This document shows, piece after piece, positions 42,788 through 52,590 of a stretch of DNA of 64,000 bases. The notes beneath the pieces were generated by a model. The model saw nothing but the letters and a program-made list of their open reading frames with translations. It was not told the DNA's origin and did no database searches. Both the position numbers and the translations under genes were made by a program. Each line of letters begins with the position of its first letter. The first letter of the stretch is position 1. Source of the DNA: an uncultured Clostridia bacterium (lineage in GTDB: Bacteria > Bacillota > Clostridia > TANB77 > CAG-508); contig CAKPIK010000001.1 of assembly GCA_934162365.1 (NCBI GenBank), forward strand, positions 1 to 64,000, written 5' to 3'.

Positions 42788-43873
42788 TTAAATCTTTATT
42801 TTATCTCTTACTTGTTCCATATATTCATCATATGTTTGTATTATTACTAATTCAGACTTTCCTGGTTTAATGTTCTTATCAGCTTCAACTACAACATCTA
42901 CATCATATGTTTCTTTTAATTTCTTTATATTAGACTTCTTATGCCCTACAACATTATTAATGTTAGCAAAGTTAACTTTTATTTTTACTTCTTTAACTTT
43001 ATCATTTATTTTTTTTATTTTATCAACTATACTATCATACCATATACTATCTTCAACAAGTTGTCCAAATGCTGGATGATATGGTCCTGCTACAACTTCA
43101 CTATTTTTACTACCTGGGCTAGTAATTTCATCTGTATTCTGTAATCCAACTCTAATAACTTGTATATTCTTTTTATTGAACAAATATAATAATTCTTTGC
43201 ATCTTTCCACTGCTTGTAAAACAGTTAAAGGTTTATATTCTCCAAGTTCCATTTCTTTTTCTAATTTTGTTCCCTTAATCACAAGTACTGGATATATCCT
43301 AACCATTTTAGGTTTTAATCTTATTAAATCTTTAGCTGTTCTAATTTCATCTAATTTAGTACTCTCTGGAAGCCCCACCATCATTTGATGACCCAAATTA
43401 AATCCATACCATCTTATTAATTTAGATGCTTTTTTTACGTCTTCAAATGTATGTCCTCTATCGCATCTATTTAAAATATAATCATTTGTTGATTGAACAC
43501 CAAGCTCTATTGTTTTTACATTATATTTTTTTAGCATTTTTAGTATATCTTTTGTTATATAATCTGGTCTTGTTGATAATCTAATTCCATTTACCTTTTT
43601 GTTTTTTACATATTCATTTGCAATTTCTAAATATTCTTTTTGTTTCTCTACATCAATTCCAGTAAAACTACCTCCAAAGAAAGCGATTTCAATGTATGCA
43701 TCGTTTTCTTTAAAACTTTTTAAATTATCTTCAATAATTTTTATTACGTCTTCTTTAGTTGGCATTTTAGTTTTACCACTTATACTTTTTTGGTTACAAA
43801 AAGAACAATCATTAGGGCATCCTAAATGTGGTATAAAAACTGGTATTACATATTGTTTCTTTGATTTCTTCAT
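42788..43873 (-). CDS. Elongator-protein-3-like radical SAM protein
   Basis: A 361-aa radical SAM enzyme. The Fe-S cysteines are in HLGCPNDCSFCNQ (CxxxCxxC, about 18-25); further conserved elements are FFGGSFTGI, RLSTRPDYI, IELGVQSTND and GHQMMVGLPEST, which match the Elp3-like clade without the acetyltransferase domain. Next to rnc (15 bases), an arrangement seen in other Clostridia. Substrate is unknown, perhaps RNA modification as in Elp3. Confidence 0.88.
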   Translation of the reverse strand: MKKSKKQYVIPVFIPHLGCPNDCSFCNQKSISGKTKMPTKEDVIKIIEDNLKSFKENDAYIEIAFFGGSFTGIDVEKQKEYLEIANEYVKNKKVNGIRLSTRPDYITKDILKMLKKYNVKTIELGVQSTNDYILNRCDRGHTFEDVKKASKLIRWYGFNLGHQMMVGLPESTKLDEIRTAKDLIRLKPKMVRIYPVLVIKGTKLEKEMELGEYKPLTVLQAVERCKELLYLFNKKNIQVIRVGLQNTDEITSPGSKNSEVVAGPYHPAFGQLVEDSIWYDSIVDKIKKINDKVKEVKIKVNFANINNVVGHKKSNIKKLKETYDVDVVVEADKNIKPGKSELVIIQTYDEYMEQVRDKIKI

Positions 43874-43888
43874 GTTGTTCGCCTCCCT

Positions 43889-44563
43889 CTATTTTATGCT
43901 TTCTAATGCATTTTTAGCTGCCATCATTTCTGAATTTTTTTTACTTTTTCCTTTTCCTTTCCCTAATACTTTTCCGTTGCATTCAACATTTGATTCAAAC
44001 ACTTTATCATGGTCAGGTCCAGATTCTTTTGTAATATAATATTTTATTTCTACATTTCCATGTATTTGTAATTTTTCTTGCAATACTGTCTTGTAGTCTT
44101 TATCTCCAACATGTTTTGTAGCAACTGCTATTGCTTCTTTTAAATTACTGATAATAAAGCTTTCAGCACTTTCTAAATTTGAATCTAAATAAATTGCCGC
44201 AATAACTGCTTCAACACTATCCGCCAAAATTGCCTTTGATAAGTGTGCATTGTTTGAATGTTCACTTTTCCCCAAGTATAAGAAATCACTAAAATTATGC
44301 TTTACAGCTATTTTATATAAACTATCTTCACAAACTACAGTAGCTCTAACTTTAGTCATTTCTCCTTCTTTTAAATTTTCATAATTATTAAATAAATATT
44401 TACTTGATATAAATTCTAATATGCTGTCTCCTAAAAACTCTAATTTTTCATTACTCTGTACATTGTTTTCATATGCATACGATGTATGAGTTAATGCTGT
44501 TTTTAGTAATTCTATATTTTTAAATGTATAACCTATCTCTTTTTCAAATTTTTGAAACTCCAT
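43889..44563 (-). CDS. rnc: Ribonuclease III
   Basis: Double-stranded-RNA endonuclease for rRNA and mRNA processing. The 224-aa protein has the signature NEKLEFLGDSILEF (38-51; Glu42 and Asp46), the second metal site LADSVEAVIAAIYLDS, and a C-terminal dsRNA-binding domain (DYKTVLQEKLQIHGNVEIKY ... GKGKSKKNSEMMAAKNAL). ATG 44563 is preferred to one five codons upstream, since GGAGGTG lies between them. A promoter is present upstream. Confidence 0.96.
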   Translation of the reverse strand: MEFQKFEKEIGYTFKNIELLKTALTHTSYAYENNVQSNEKLEFLGDSILEFISSKYLFNNYENLKEGEMTKVRATVVCEDSLYKIAVKHNFSDFLYLGKSEHSNNAHLSKAILADSVEAVIAAIYLDSNLESAESFIISNLKEAIAVATKHVGDKDYKTVLQEKLQIHGNVEIKYYITKESGPDHDKVFESNVECNGKVLGKGKGKSKKNSEMMAAKNALESIK

Positions 44564-44594
44564 TCTTTTCACCTCCATTTAATTTTCATTACAT

Positions 44595-44623
44595 ATTATA
44601 TAACATTTTGAAATTATTGGAAA
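44595..44623 (-). promoter_or_regulatory. Promoter of rnc
   Basis: TTTCCA (44618-44623), 17 bp, TATAAT (44595-44600) on the minus strand; good -10, weak -35. Confidence 0.6.
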
Positions 44624-44687
44624 GAGTTTTGTGGTAAAAATACTTATATTAATAATAAGAAAAGCCTTGATTTTTCTTATGCAATAA

Positions 44688-44720
44688 CAAAAAAATAATC
44701 CCATATGGGATTATTTTTTA
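44688..44720 (-). terminator. Terminator of the cohesin gene
   Basis: A perfect palindrome AAAAAATAATCCCAT with its complement, followed by T-rich sequence, 8 bases after the stop. Confidence 0.9.
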
Positions 44721-44726
44721 TTATTG

Positions 44727-45416
44727 TTATATATTTTTATATTTTCTATATGATATATAAGATGCTATTGAAACAGCTCCTAATGCAATTATTGCTATTA
44801 ACCCTGCATCATTTATACCTGTTTGTGGTAATTTTTTTGTTGAACTATTTTTACTAGTATTGCTAGAAGTATTAGACTTATTACCACTATTACTGGAATT
44901 ATTATTTCCTGTTGTATTTTTATTGTCATTATTATCAGCAGTTGTATCATCTGCTTTAACAGTAATTGTTACAGAATCATCAGCAATACTAACATTTTCT
45001 TGTTCAGAATTTTCATTTACTAAGGCTAATGTTACATTTGATATGTTAATTTGTGTTGTTCCTTCTGCAGCATTATCTAAAACTTTAAATGTTATTGTAT
45101 ATAAAGTTCCTGATTTTGATAAATTTTCATTACTTGATGCTGCTATTGCAATTTCATTACTACCAGACAAATCTGAAAATCCTGTTCCAGCTTGTTTACT
45201 TTCTATTTCTAATTTGCTTGTGTCATATTTAAGATTTGCCTTCATTCCTGTTATATTTTCATCTGCTGTTCCTGCAATTGTTATTGTAAATGTTTTTCCT
45301 TTTAGAACACTATCAGAACTTGCGCCAAAAGATATATTCCCTGTTGCTGCATTTACAGTTATAGCCATAGATATAATAAAAATCATTGCTAAAATTGAAA
45401 TTAAAACTTTTTTCAT
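44727..45416 (-). CDS. Cell-wall-anchored cohesin-domain protein (LPQTG)
   Basis: A 229-aa surface protein. Signal peptide 1-23; a single cohesin-like beta domain at about 25-152 (SDSVLKGKTFTITIAGT, GMKANLKYDTSKLEIE, TITFKVLDNAAEGTTQI); a Thr/Asn/Ser linker (153-193); and a complete sorting signal LPQTG (196-200), hydrophobic helix and basic tail RKYKNI. Cohesins bind dockerin modules with calcium. The gene directly upstream on the same strand encodes a secreted protein ending in a dockerin, so this product likely tethers it to the wall. The only sortase in the window is at 11.7 kb. Own promoter at 45444-45472. Confidence 0.88.
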   Translation of the reverse strand: MKKVLISILAMIFIISMAITVNAATGNISFGASSDSVLKGKTFTITIAGTADENITGMKANLKYDTSKLEIESKQAGTGFSDLSGSNEIAIAASSNENLSKSGTLYTITFKVLDNAAEGTTQINISNVTLALVNENSEQENVSIADDSVTITVKADDTTADNNDNKNTTGNNNSSNSGNKSNTSSNTSKNSSTKKLPQTGINDAGLIAIIALGAVSIASYISYRKYKNI

Positions 45417-45443
45417 TTTTTTACCTCTCTTTTCTTATTTAAT

Positions 45444-45472
45444 AGTATATACATATTGTAAAATAAAATCAA
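45444..45472 (-). promoter_or_regulatory. Promoter of the cohesin gene
   Basis: TTGATT (45467-45472), 17 bp, TATACT (45444-45449) on the minus strand, 28 bases before the ATG. Confidence 0.7.
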
Positions 45473-45501
45473 GTTTTTTTAGATTTTTTTTTAGGTATCT
45501 T

Positions 45502-45552
45502 TGGGGCAAGTTTTTATGCTTGCCCCAAGCTAGGGAAATCCAAACCTAGCTT
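45502..45552 (-). other. Tandem hairpins between dockerin and cohesin genes
   Basis: Two stems abut: AAGCTAGG/CCCTAGCTT (about 45526-45552) and GGGGCAAG/CTTGCCCC (45502-45525). They begin about 30 bases after the dockerin gene stop. Neither is followed at once by a T run (one comes about 12 bases later), so they may be a terminator variant, an mRNA 3' stabiliser or part of a control RNA. Confidence 0.55.
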
Positions 45553-45583
45553 TATATAATATTTTTATTATATACTTGTGTTA

Positions 45584-48500
45584 TTATAAGTCTTTGATTA
45601 TACCTAATCTGTAATTATTAATTGCAACTATATCAGGTATGAAATCTATTGTTCCATTGTTGTTTATATCTGATGCTAATTTTTGTACAGTAGATAGATT
45701 TATTAATCCTAATCTGTAATTATTTGCCATAATTACGTCTTCTAAGAATGTTACTTTACCATCTCCATTAATATCACCATTAACTACAACAACATATTGT
45801 GTTTCTCCGTTTAGTATTATTTCTGAACCAGTTCTTATCTTGCCATCTTCTGTTAAGTTTTTGTATTCTGGTACATTGTTTTCTAAGGCTTCTTTATTCA
45901 TTTTTCCATTTATGCTTTCTAAATTCATATTGCCTGAAACCTTAACATATTTTTTACCTTTTACTTGAATTGTTGGTAAGTCTTCAAATATTATCTCTGA
46001 AGTTGTTGCTTTTTTAACTACATTAAATTCAAGTTTTTGAACTTCACTTGTATTTCCAGATTTATCTGTTGCTTTTGCATATAAAATATGTTTTCCAATA
46101 CTATTTGATGTCTTAGATGCATTTTGGCTTCTTACATAGTCTGTTGTTGCTACCCAGTCTTCATTGTCCCATTTATATTCTATTTTTGCATCTTCATCTG
46201 TTAATATAGTAGCTCCTAGTGGTTCATTAACTGTTACTGTTGTTAAAGTATATCTAAACATAACTGTTGGAGCAGTTGTATCTTTTTCTTCTATATTTGT
46301 TACACTTGCTGTAGCTTTTCCAGCATTGCCTGCCTTATCTTTAAATTCAAATGTAAATTCTCCATTTTCAGTAAATTTATAAGTATCATTTCCTGAATTA
46401 TTTGTAATTATTACATCTTCTTCGTTAAAGCTAATTTTTGCAGTTATACTTCCATCTTCATTTGTTGTATAATCTATTGTTGCTTCTGGTGCAACTTTAT
46501 CTATGTTTGTTATTTCTAATGTTTTATATACTTTATTTCCAGCTAAATCTGTAGCTTCGGCATATACTGTTCCATTTTCAGAAATAATAACTTTTGTTAC
46601 ATCTGCTGATGAAGTTTTACCACTTACTCCAGCTTTTCTATTTTCTGTTAAGTTTGTTCCATAAGCTACATTTACTATAACATCTTGATTTGTTAATTCT
46701 GTTGTGCTTGCCGTTAAAGTTATCTCATCTTTTGTTACTTTAAATCCATTTGTTCTTGCTTCTAAAACATTTCCAGCTAAATCTGTAGCTCTTAAGTATA
46801 AATAGTATGTGTTTTCTTCGCCAACTTCTGTTTTTATTGTTATATCACTATTTACAGTTAATCCACTAATATCTGCTTGGTTCCAACCTGTTTCTGGTAA
46901 AGTTTCAGAAGTTGACCAAATATATTCGAATTTTGATAATTCTTCATTAATTACTATATTTTCAACTAAAGTTGATTTATTGCTGTCAGTAGCAATTACA
47001 TAATTTCCACCATTTACTTTTGCTCTTATAATAGGTTTTGTACAATCTATAAATACTTTATTATATGTAACTTTTTCTTTATTTTCATTACCTGCTAAAT
47101 CCTCACAAACTCCTGAAGAAATTTTTATAACTTGCATACCCTCTGCAATTCTATCTACTTTTAATGTATAAACTTTTCCATCTGTATTTGGAACTACTTT
47201 GAATTCACCCTTTAATCCATTAGTTATTTCTATATCATTTGCTGTAAATCCAGTTACTGTTTCACTCCATGTAAATGTATATGTTACTGTATCTTTATTT
47301 GTTCTTTCTACATCTGATGTAATTGTAACTGTTGGGGCTATTGTATCTGCTATTGCTTCTCCATCTACTTGTATATTACTAAAGTTAAATATGTTCTTTT
47401 GATTTCCATATTTATCTTGTACATATCCATAGGTTTTATCTGTTAAGCTTTCATCTTCTAAAGTATTTCCTTGTACATCTAATATTGTAAAGTTTCCATT
47501 ATCTCCATCTTTAACTGTATAATTGAATATTACTTCTTTTTTGTTATCATTATTTATTGTTCCAGTAATTTCTTGCTCTTGTCCTTCACCTATTTTAATT
47601 TTAATTTTCATGTTTTGATTTGCGATATCTTCGTCAAATACTGCTACTGCTTTAATATTTATATCTTTCTTGCAATATACTCCTTGTGTTGAATCTGAAG
47701 TTATATATAATTCTTTTAATTCTGGAGCTGTTGTATCTGTTGTTTCTTGATAGTATTCATTTCCTGCTCTATCACATAAGTTTCCTTTTGCTAATTCATA
47801 GTGTAAAGTTCCATTATCTTTTACTGGATCTTTTGTAATAACATATGTTATTACTGCTCCTGATACATCTGAAGCTGAAATTTCATTATTAGCTCCCGTT
47901 CCAAAACTGTATATTAATTTTGGAGCATTTGCAGGTGATAATGATACTCTTGTTTTATCATTCAAATCATATACATCTTCACTGAATGTTGCTTTAACTG
48001 TTATTGTTTGATTTGCTTGGTTAAGTTCTGTATCTTTTAATAATGTTATTGTTGGGTTTATTGTATCTGCATATAAGTTTAATTTAGTAGCTTCTTTTGC
48101 AATATTTCCATTTCCAGCTGCATCAGCAAACTGATCTTCTGGAACTTTTACCCATAAATAGCCATTGTCTCCATCTTTAATCTTATAAGTATATTCAACA
48201 GTTGTACTATCTGCATTCCAATTGCTCTCATAACTATCTTCATTATAATTTGTTGGCTCTTCTGTATCACTTTCTGAAAATCCTACTAAGATTTTTGGGT
48301 ATATTTTAGCTGAGCTTACTTTCTCGCTAAATGTTAATGTTATTTTTATATCATTTTCTGCTTTATAATATGGATTTGTATTTTGTACATTTGGATTTTC
48401 TACAGTTGCTGTTATATTTGTAACATTAGGTCTTATTGTATCTGCAATTATTTTGTTGCCAGTTTGATTAACTGTAAGTATAGCTTTATTTCCAGCTAAA

Positions 48501-51214
48501 TCACATACAAATACATTTTCTTTATTTTCATATTTTGTGATTTTAACTTCTCCATTATCTCCTGCATATGTTACAACATCTTCTTCGTTCTTTTCTTCTC
48601 CTCTTATTGTGTATGTATATATAAGTTTTGATTCATCTACTTTTCCATCTGTTGTTCCATATCCTACGAAAATTGCTTCTACTTCATTTGCATTTCCAAC
48701 ACTAACTTTTAATGTTGGTGCACTAGACTCAGTTATTTTCTTAATCTCATTATTTTCTAATGCATATACTTTTTCATCATATTTTGCTTCTATTGTTACT
48801 ATTGTTCCTGCTTTATATGATCCTTCGCTTGGAGATGTGATATTAAGTTCTTGTAATCTTGGAGCTACTGTATCTGCTATTATTGTGTCTCCATCTAATG
48901 TTCTTTTAGCTACTCTTGTAATATTTCCAGCTTCATCTATTACTGTTCCACTAAATCCTTTTACAGATAAAGTTCCTTCATCTCCACTTGTAATAGTATA
49001 TGTATATGTTATTTTATTTCCTTCTAAAGTACCTGTTACTTCTCCTTTAGCATCTCCACTTTCACTAAATTGTAATGTAAGTTTTGGAAGTCCTGTAACA
49101 TCTTCTTCTAATGATGCAATCTTCTCATCAAATGTTGCAACTACAGTTATTGTTTCCCCTATTCTATAATTTTCTTTTACATTACTTATTTCGCTATTCA
49201 ATACTATTTCTGATGTTGAATAAGCTTCTAAGCTTAATAATAATGGAGCTTTTTTATCTACTCTTATTATTTTTTCTGTTCTTACATTGCTATGTCCAAC
49301 TAAATCTTGGCAAGCATCTTGTTCTATTATAACTTGTAAATCTCCAACATTTCCATTTGTTACATTAGGAGTGATAATCATTTTATATGAGTATGTTCCA
49401 TCTTCATTTTCTATAACATCAGATAATGTTCCTTTAGTTCCATTATTTACTGTTATTTTATCTGCTGTAAATCCTTCAACTTTTTCAGAGAATGTGAAAA
49501 TATATTCTATTTCATCTTTATTAGTTATAGATTTTACATCCTTTGTATCAATTGTAATCATTGGTGCTGTTGTATCTGCATAAATACTTTCAATTTCTTT
49601 CTTTTCTAGTTTAGTTAAATCTGTTTGATTATTTGCTAAATCTGTTAAACTTCCTGATACAAATTCTATATTTAATTTTCCTTCATCTCCTGGATTTATA
49701 ATATATGAATATGTCCAAGTTGTTTCTCCATTTTCGTCAATTACAGCATCTATATGTTTTGCATTTCCTAATGTTGTATTTTCTTGATAATTATATTTTC
49801 CTAGTCCACTTTCACTAAAACTTACTCTTACTTCTGGTGCCATATTAGCTTGAACTTTTTCTGTTGTTTTTACTGTTATTATTATTTCTTTTCCTTCAGG
49901 ATATCTTTTTGATTCTGTTGCATCTTCTAAATATGCATTTATATCTACTGAAGGTTTCTTTGTATCAACCTTAATATCTACATTTCCAAAAGATTTACTT
50001 GAATTTGAACCTTTTAATTCATTTGCAGTATCAAAGTTATTTTCTCTTACATCATAATAAACAAATAAGTGTTCATCATTTAAATTTTTTCTAAAATTAA
50101 TTGTTACATTATTTGATGTAAATTCAGTATCTGTTTGTTCAACAGTTGCTTCATATACTAAAAAGGTTTTTGGTGTTTTTGTTCCATCTCCATTATCAAT
50201 TTCTTCTTGAGTAGCACTTACTGGTTTGAATACTAAACTTCCTAATGAAAGTTTTGGATATATTTCTTCTGCTGCTTTACTTGTTACATTTCCTTCTTCA
50301 TCTTTTACATCAGCAAGTTTAATTTTGTTTCCATTTTCTAATCCAGTATATATATATTTATCTATTGATATTTCAAATTTAACTTTATCATTTTCTTGTA
50401 AGTATACTGTATTTAAGAAATCTGTTATTTCTTTGTAATCTTCTTCACCATGTTTAACATATATTGTTGGATCTAAATTTATAGTATCTGTATTATTTGT
50501 TATTTCTACTTTACTTATTTCTTTTGCTTCGCTTTTTTCAATTCCATTATTTGCATTTTTTCCTGCAATTAGTCCAACGTATTTATTAGCATCTGTTCCT
50601 TCTTCTACGTTTGATAATCCTAATGGCATTTTATTAGCATTGCAATCTTTTATCTTTCCATTATTAACACCAGCGATATTTCCTATATTAAAATAATCGT
50701 TGTTAGTTGATACTTTTGCAATTTTTGAATTATTAACAGTTAATTTTTCAATGTTACCATTTGAAACACCAAATAATCCAATATTTCCATTAGACTCTTT
50801 TGTAAGTGTATATGTTAGATTTGTAACCGTATATCCATTTCCTTTAAATGTTCCTTGGAACGGTGTATATTCTGTTCCTATTGGAGTCCAATCTACATTA
50901 CTATTAATCTTTATATCATTTATTAATTCAATAACTTTGCCATAGCATGAATTTCCTGCATTTACGTATTCAGCTAAAGCTCTTAATTGAATTTCGTTAA
51001 CTATATATAATGTAGTTTTTGATTTAAAGTGCTCTTCTATTTTTCTTACTGCACTTCCAACCTCACCATACATTAATATTTCTAAAGCAGTACTAGCTTG
51101 TAAGGTTAAACCTTCTACCGCATATGTAAAGCTTGATGAAATAAAAATTAAGCTTAATGCAATTAAAACTCCTTTCATTAAAATTGCTTGCATCTTTTTT
51201 GTTTTGGATTTCAT
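45584..51214 (-). CDS. Large secreted Ig-like protein with C-terminal dockerin
   Basis: A 1876-aa secreted protein. Signal peptide about 1-32 (ending TYAVEG); a GLUG-type region near 70-190 (ELINDIKINSNVDWTPIGT, FKGNGYTVTNL); then a long series of bacterial Ig-like modules with repeated IADTIAPxV, SEKVEGFTADKITVNNGT and VTYTFTWSETVTGF patterns; a small X-module-like domain (LPTIQVKGKKYVKVSG to GETQYVVVVNGD); and a type I dockerin (1814-1876) with two calcium loops, DINGDGKVTFLED and DINNNGTIDFIPD. Each loop carries one extra residue compared with the usual 12. There is no LPXTG, so attachment should be via the neighbouring cohesin. Start ATG 51214 follows AAAGAGGT; no SD fits the upstream in-frame ATG codons. 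Ligand unknown. Confidence 0.88.
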   Translation of the reverse strand: MKSKTKKMQAILMKGVLIALSLIFISSSFTYAVEGLTLQASTALEILMYGEVGSAVRKIEEHFKSKTTLYIVNEIQLRALAEYVNAGNSCYGKVIELINDIKINSNVDWTPIGTEYTPFQGTFKGNGYTVTNLTYTLTKESNGNIGLFGVSNGNIEKLTVNNSKIAKVSTNNDYFNIGNIAGVNNGKIKDCNANKMPLGLSNVEEGTDANKYVGLIAGKNANNGIEKSEAKEISKVEITNNTDTINLDPTIYVKHGEEDYKEITDFLNTVYLQENDKVKFEISIDKYIYTGLENGNKIKLADVKDEEGNVTSKAAEEIYPKLSLGSLVFKPVSATQEEIDNGDGTKTPKTFLVYEATVEQTDTEFTSNNVTINFRKNLNDEHLFVYYDVRENNFDTANELKGSNSSKSFGNVDIKVDTKKPSVDINAYLEDATESKRYPEGKEIIITVKTTEKVQANMAPEVRVSFSESGLGKYNYQENTTLGNAKHIDAVIDENGETTWTYSYIINPGDEGKLNIEFVSGSLTDLANNQTDLTKLEKKEIESIYADTTAPMITIDTKDVKSITNKDEIEYIFTFSEKVEGFTADKITVNNGTKGTLSDVIENEDGTYSYKMIITPNVTNGNVGDLQVIIEQDACQDLVGHSNVRTEKIIRVDKKAPLLLSLEAYSTSEIVLNSEISNVKENYRIGETITVVATFDEKIASLEEDVTGLPKLTLQFSESGDAKGEVTGTLEGNKITYTYTITSGDEGTLSVKGFSGTVIDEAGNITRVAKRTLDGDTIIADTVAPRLQELNITSPSEGSYKAGTIVTIEAKYDEKVYALENNEIKKITESSAPTLKVSVGNANEVEAIFVGYGTTDGKVDESKLIYTYTIRGEEKNEEDVVTYAGDNGEVKITKYENKENVFVCDLAGNKAILTVNQTGNKIIADTIRPNVTNITATVENPNVQNTNPYYKAENDIKITLTFSEKVSSAKIYPKILVGFSESDTEEPTNYNEDSYESNWNADSTTVEYTYKIKDGDNGYLWVKVPEDQFADAAGNGNIAKEATKLNLYADTINPTITLLKDTELNQANQTITVKATFSEDVYDLNDKTRVSLSPANAPKLIYSFGTGANNEISASDVSGAVITYVITKDPVKDNGTLHYELAKGNLCDRAGNEYYQETTDTTAPELKELYITSDSTQGVYCKKDINIKAVAVFDEDIANQNMKIKIKIGEGQEQEITGTINNDNKKEVIFNYTVKDGDNGNFTILDVQGNTLEDESLTDKTYGYVQDKYGNQKNIFNFSNIQVDGEAIADTIAPTVTITSDVERTNKDTVTYTFTWSETVTGFTANDIEITNGLKGEFKVVPNTDGKVYTLKVDRIAEGMQVIKISSGVCEDLAGNENKEKVTYNKVFIDCTKPIIRAKVNGGNYVIATDSNKSTLVENIVINEELSKFEYIWSTSETLPETGWNQADISGLTVNSDITIKTEVGEENTYYLYLRATDLAGNVLEARTNGFKVTKDEITLTASTTELTNQDVIVNVAYGTNLTENRKAGVSGKTSSADVTKVIISENGTVYAEATDLAGNKVYKTLEITNIDKVAPEATIDYTTNEDGSITAKISFNEEDVIITNNSGNDTYKFTENGEFTFEFKDKAGNAGKATASVTNIEEKDTTAPTVMFRYTLTTVTVNEPLGATILTDEDAKIEYKWDNEDWVATTDYVRSQNASKTSNSIGKHILYAKATDKSGNTSEVQKLEFNVVKKATTSEIIFEDLPTIQVKGKKYVKVSGNMNLESINGKMNKEALENNVPEYKNLTEDGKIRTGSEIILNGETQYVVVVNGDINGDGKVTFLEDVIMANNYRLGLINLSTVQKLASDINNNGTIDFIPDIVAINNYRLGIIKDL

Positions 51215-51272
51215 AATAAGATACCTCTTTCTTTCGATTTTCATTCGAATAAATTTTATTATACTTAATTTT

Positions 51273-51300
51273 ATTATAAATTCTTTTACAAAAAAATCAA
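51273..51300 (-). promoter_or_regulatory. Promoter of the dockerin-protein gene
   Basis: TTGATT (51295-51300), 16 bp, TATAAT (51273-51278) on the minus strand; a second TATAAT lies closer to the gene without a good -35. Confidence 0.6.
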
Positions 51301-51330
51301 TACTGAAAATTTTGGTAATTTTTATTATTA

Positions 51331-51381
51331 CAAAAAAAATCGACAAAACTTTTTACGGAAATAGTTTTATCGATTTTTTTA
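51331..51381 (-). terminator. Terminator of the AI-2E-type permease gene
   Basis: AAAAAATCGA-x-AAAACT pairs with AGTTTT-x-TCGATTTTTT around a 12-nt loop, followed by TTTTTTTTG on the minus strand. Confidence 0.75.
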
Positions 51382-51452
51382 AACTTAAATATTAAATTTG
51401 TATTACATTTATGTAATAATATTTTATTTATCATTTTTAGTATACATAATTT

Positions 51453-52580
51453 CTATATTGTATACTTTCTTTTTTCTTGTTTATATTCTAAATAATCATT
51501 TATTATTAATTTTAGCATTGCAATTACAGGTACAGCTAAGAACATTCCTAATACTCCAAAGTAAGCTCCTGCAAAGGTTACAGAGAAGATTACTAATATT
51601 GGGCTTATTTTAAGTTTGTCTCCTAATATCTTAGGATTAATAATATTTGCATCTATTTGTTGTAATATTATAACTACTATTGCAAGCCATATAGCTTTGC
51701 TAATTCCACCTGTACATATTGTTATAAATATTGCAATCGCAACGGCTACAATGGCTCCAAAGAATGGTATTAAGTTAAATAATCCAATCATAAATCCTAA
51801 AAGTGCTGCATACTTAACTTTCATTATTGCCATTGCTATCGTTGTAATAACCCCAACTATAACTGCATCTATAATTTGTCCTGATATAAAGTTAAAGAAT
51901 ATTTCATTTGTTCTCTTAAAGTATTTTGAAACAACTTTATATTTGTCTTCTTTAAATAAAGCTAATCCAACTCTTTTTAAAAAGCCTAATATCTTTTCTC
52001 TTTCTGCTAGAGTATATATAGATATTATTAAAGTTACAAAAACATCAAATATACCAGATGCTACGCTTATTGCTCCTTTTATATAGCTTGTTATACTTTC
52101 TATGCTTAAATATTTAGCTAAATCAATACTTGAAATTTGATTTATAATTTCTTGCAGATTTAGCTTCTGCAAAGTTGCATCTTCTGGAAGACTATTAACA
52201 AAATTCGTAAGTCCTGAATAATAGCCAGGTAAATTGTTTAATAGATCTCCAACACTCACAATTATTGGTGGCAATATAACATTTATTAATATAAACAAAA
52301 TAATTGCCAAAATTAAATAACATGTAAATATTGATAAAGTTCTTGATTTCTTCTTTAATATTTTAAGCTTTGTGTTCTTAAAGCATTCTTCTATCTTTTT
52401 ACATGGAATATATAATATATATGCAATTAAAATTCCCATTATAAATGGCATTAATATTCCTATTAAATTCGATAAAAATTCTCCTATTGCAGTAAAATTA
52501 TCTAAGAATTTATAAATTACTATTACTGCCACAGCTAAAGAAAACCAGTATAACCATTTTTTTATATTGTTACTTTTCAT
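51453..52580 (-). CDS. AI-2E family transporter (PerM/UPF0118)
   Basis: A 375-aa membrane protein with about eight helices in the family's 2+1+5 pattern: two N-terminal helices (LYWFSLAVAVIVIYKFL; LIGILMPFIMGILIAYILY), a third near 75-100, a soluble loop with LPGYYSGLTNFVNSLP, then FISGQIIDAVIVGVITTIAMAIM and the late LQQIDANIINPKILGDKLKISPI. These are signatures of UPF0118/AI-2E exporters. Actual substrate unknown; some relatives are ion antiporters. ATG 52580 follows AAGGAG. It lies 10 bases after exoA, probably one transcript. Confidence 0.9.
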   Translation of the reverse strand: MKSNNIKKWLYWFSLAVAVIVIYKFLDNFTAIGEFLSNLIGILMPFIMGILIAYILYIPCKKIEECFKNTKLKILKKKSRTLSIFTCYLILAIILFILINVILPPIIVSVGDLLNNLPGYYSGLTNFVNSLPEDATLQKLNLQEIINQISSIDLAKYLSIESITSYIKGAISVASGIFDVFVTLIISIYTLAEREKILGFLKRVGLALFKEDKYKVVSKYFKRTNEIFFNFISGQIIDAVIVGVITTIAMAIMKVKYAALLGFMIGLFNLIPFFGAIVAVAIAIFITICTGGISKAIWLAIVVIILQQIDANIINPKILGDKLKISPILVIFSVTFAGAYFGVLGMFLAVPVIAMLKLIINDYLEYKQEKRKYTI

Positions 52581-52590
52581 ATTTTTCTCC

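Noticed and set aside
48537..49169. Open frame of 210 codons on the plus strand
   Set aside because: Antisense to the Ig-like modules of the dockerin protein; no SD, no recognisable domain.
46000..50000. Recurrent similar segments that might suggest a CRISPR or DNA repeat array
   Set aside because: They are diverged repeats of Ig-like protein modules in one reading frame, spaced by hundreds of bases and not identical.
51215..51346. Upstream start adding 44 residues to the dockerin protein
   Set aside because: The extra stretch covers the promoter and SD, and the signal peptide begins normally at the ATG at 51214.
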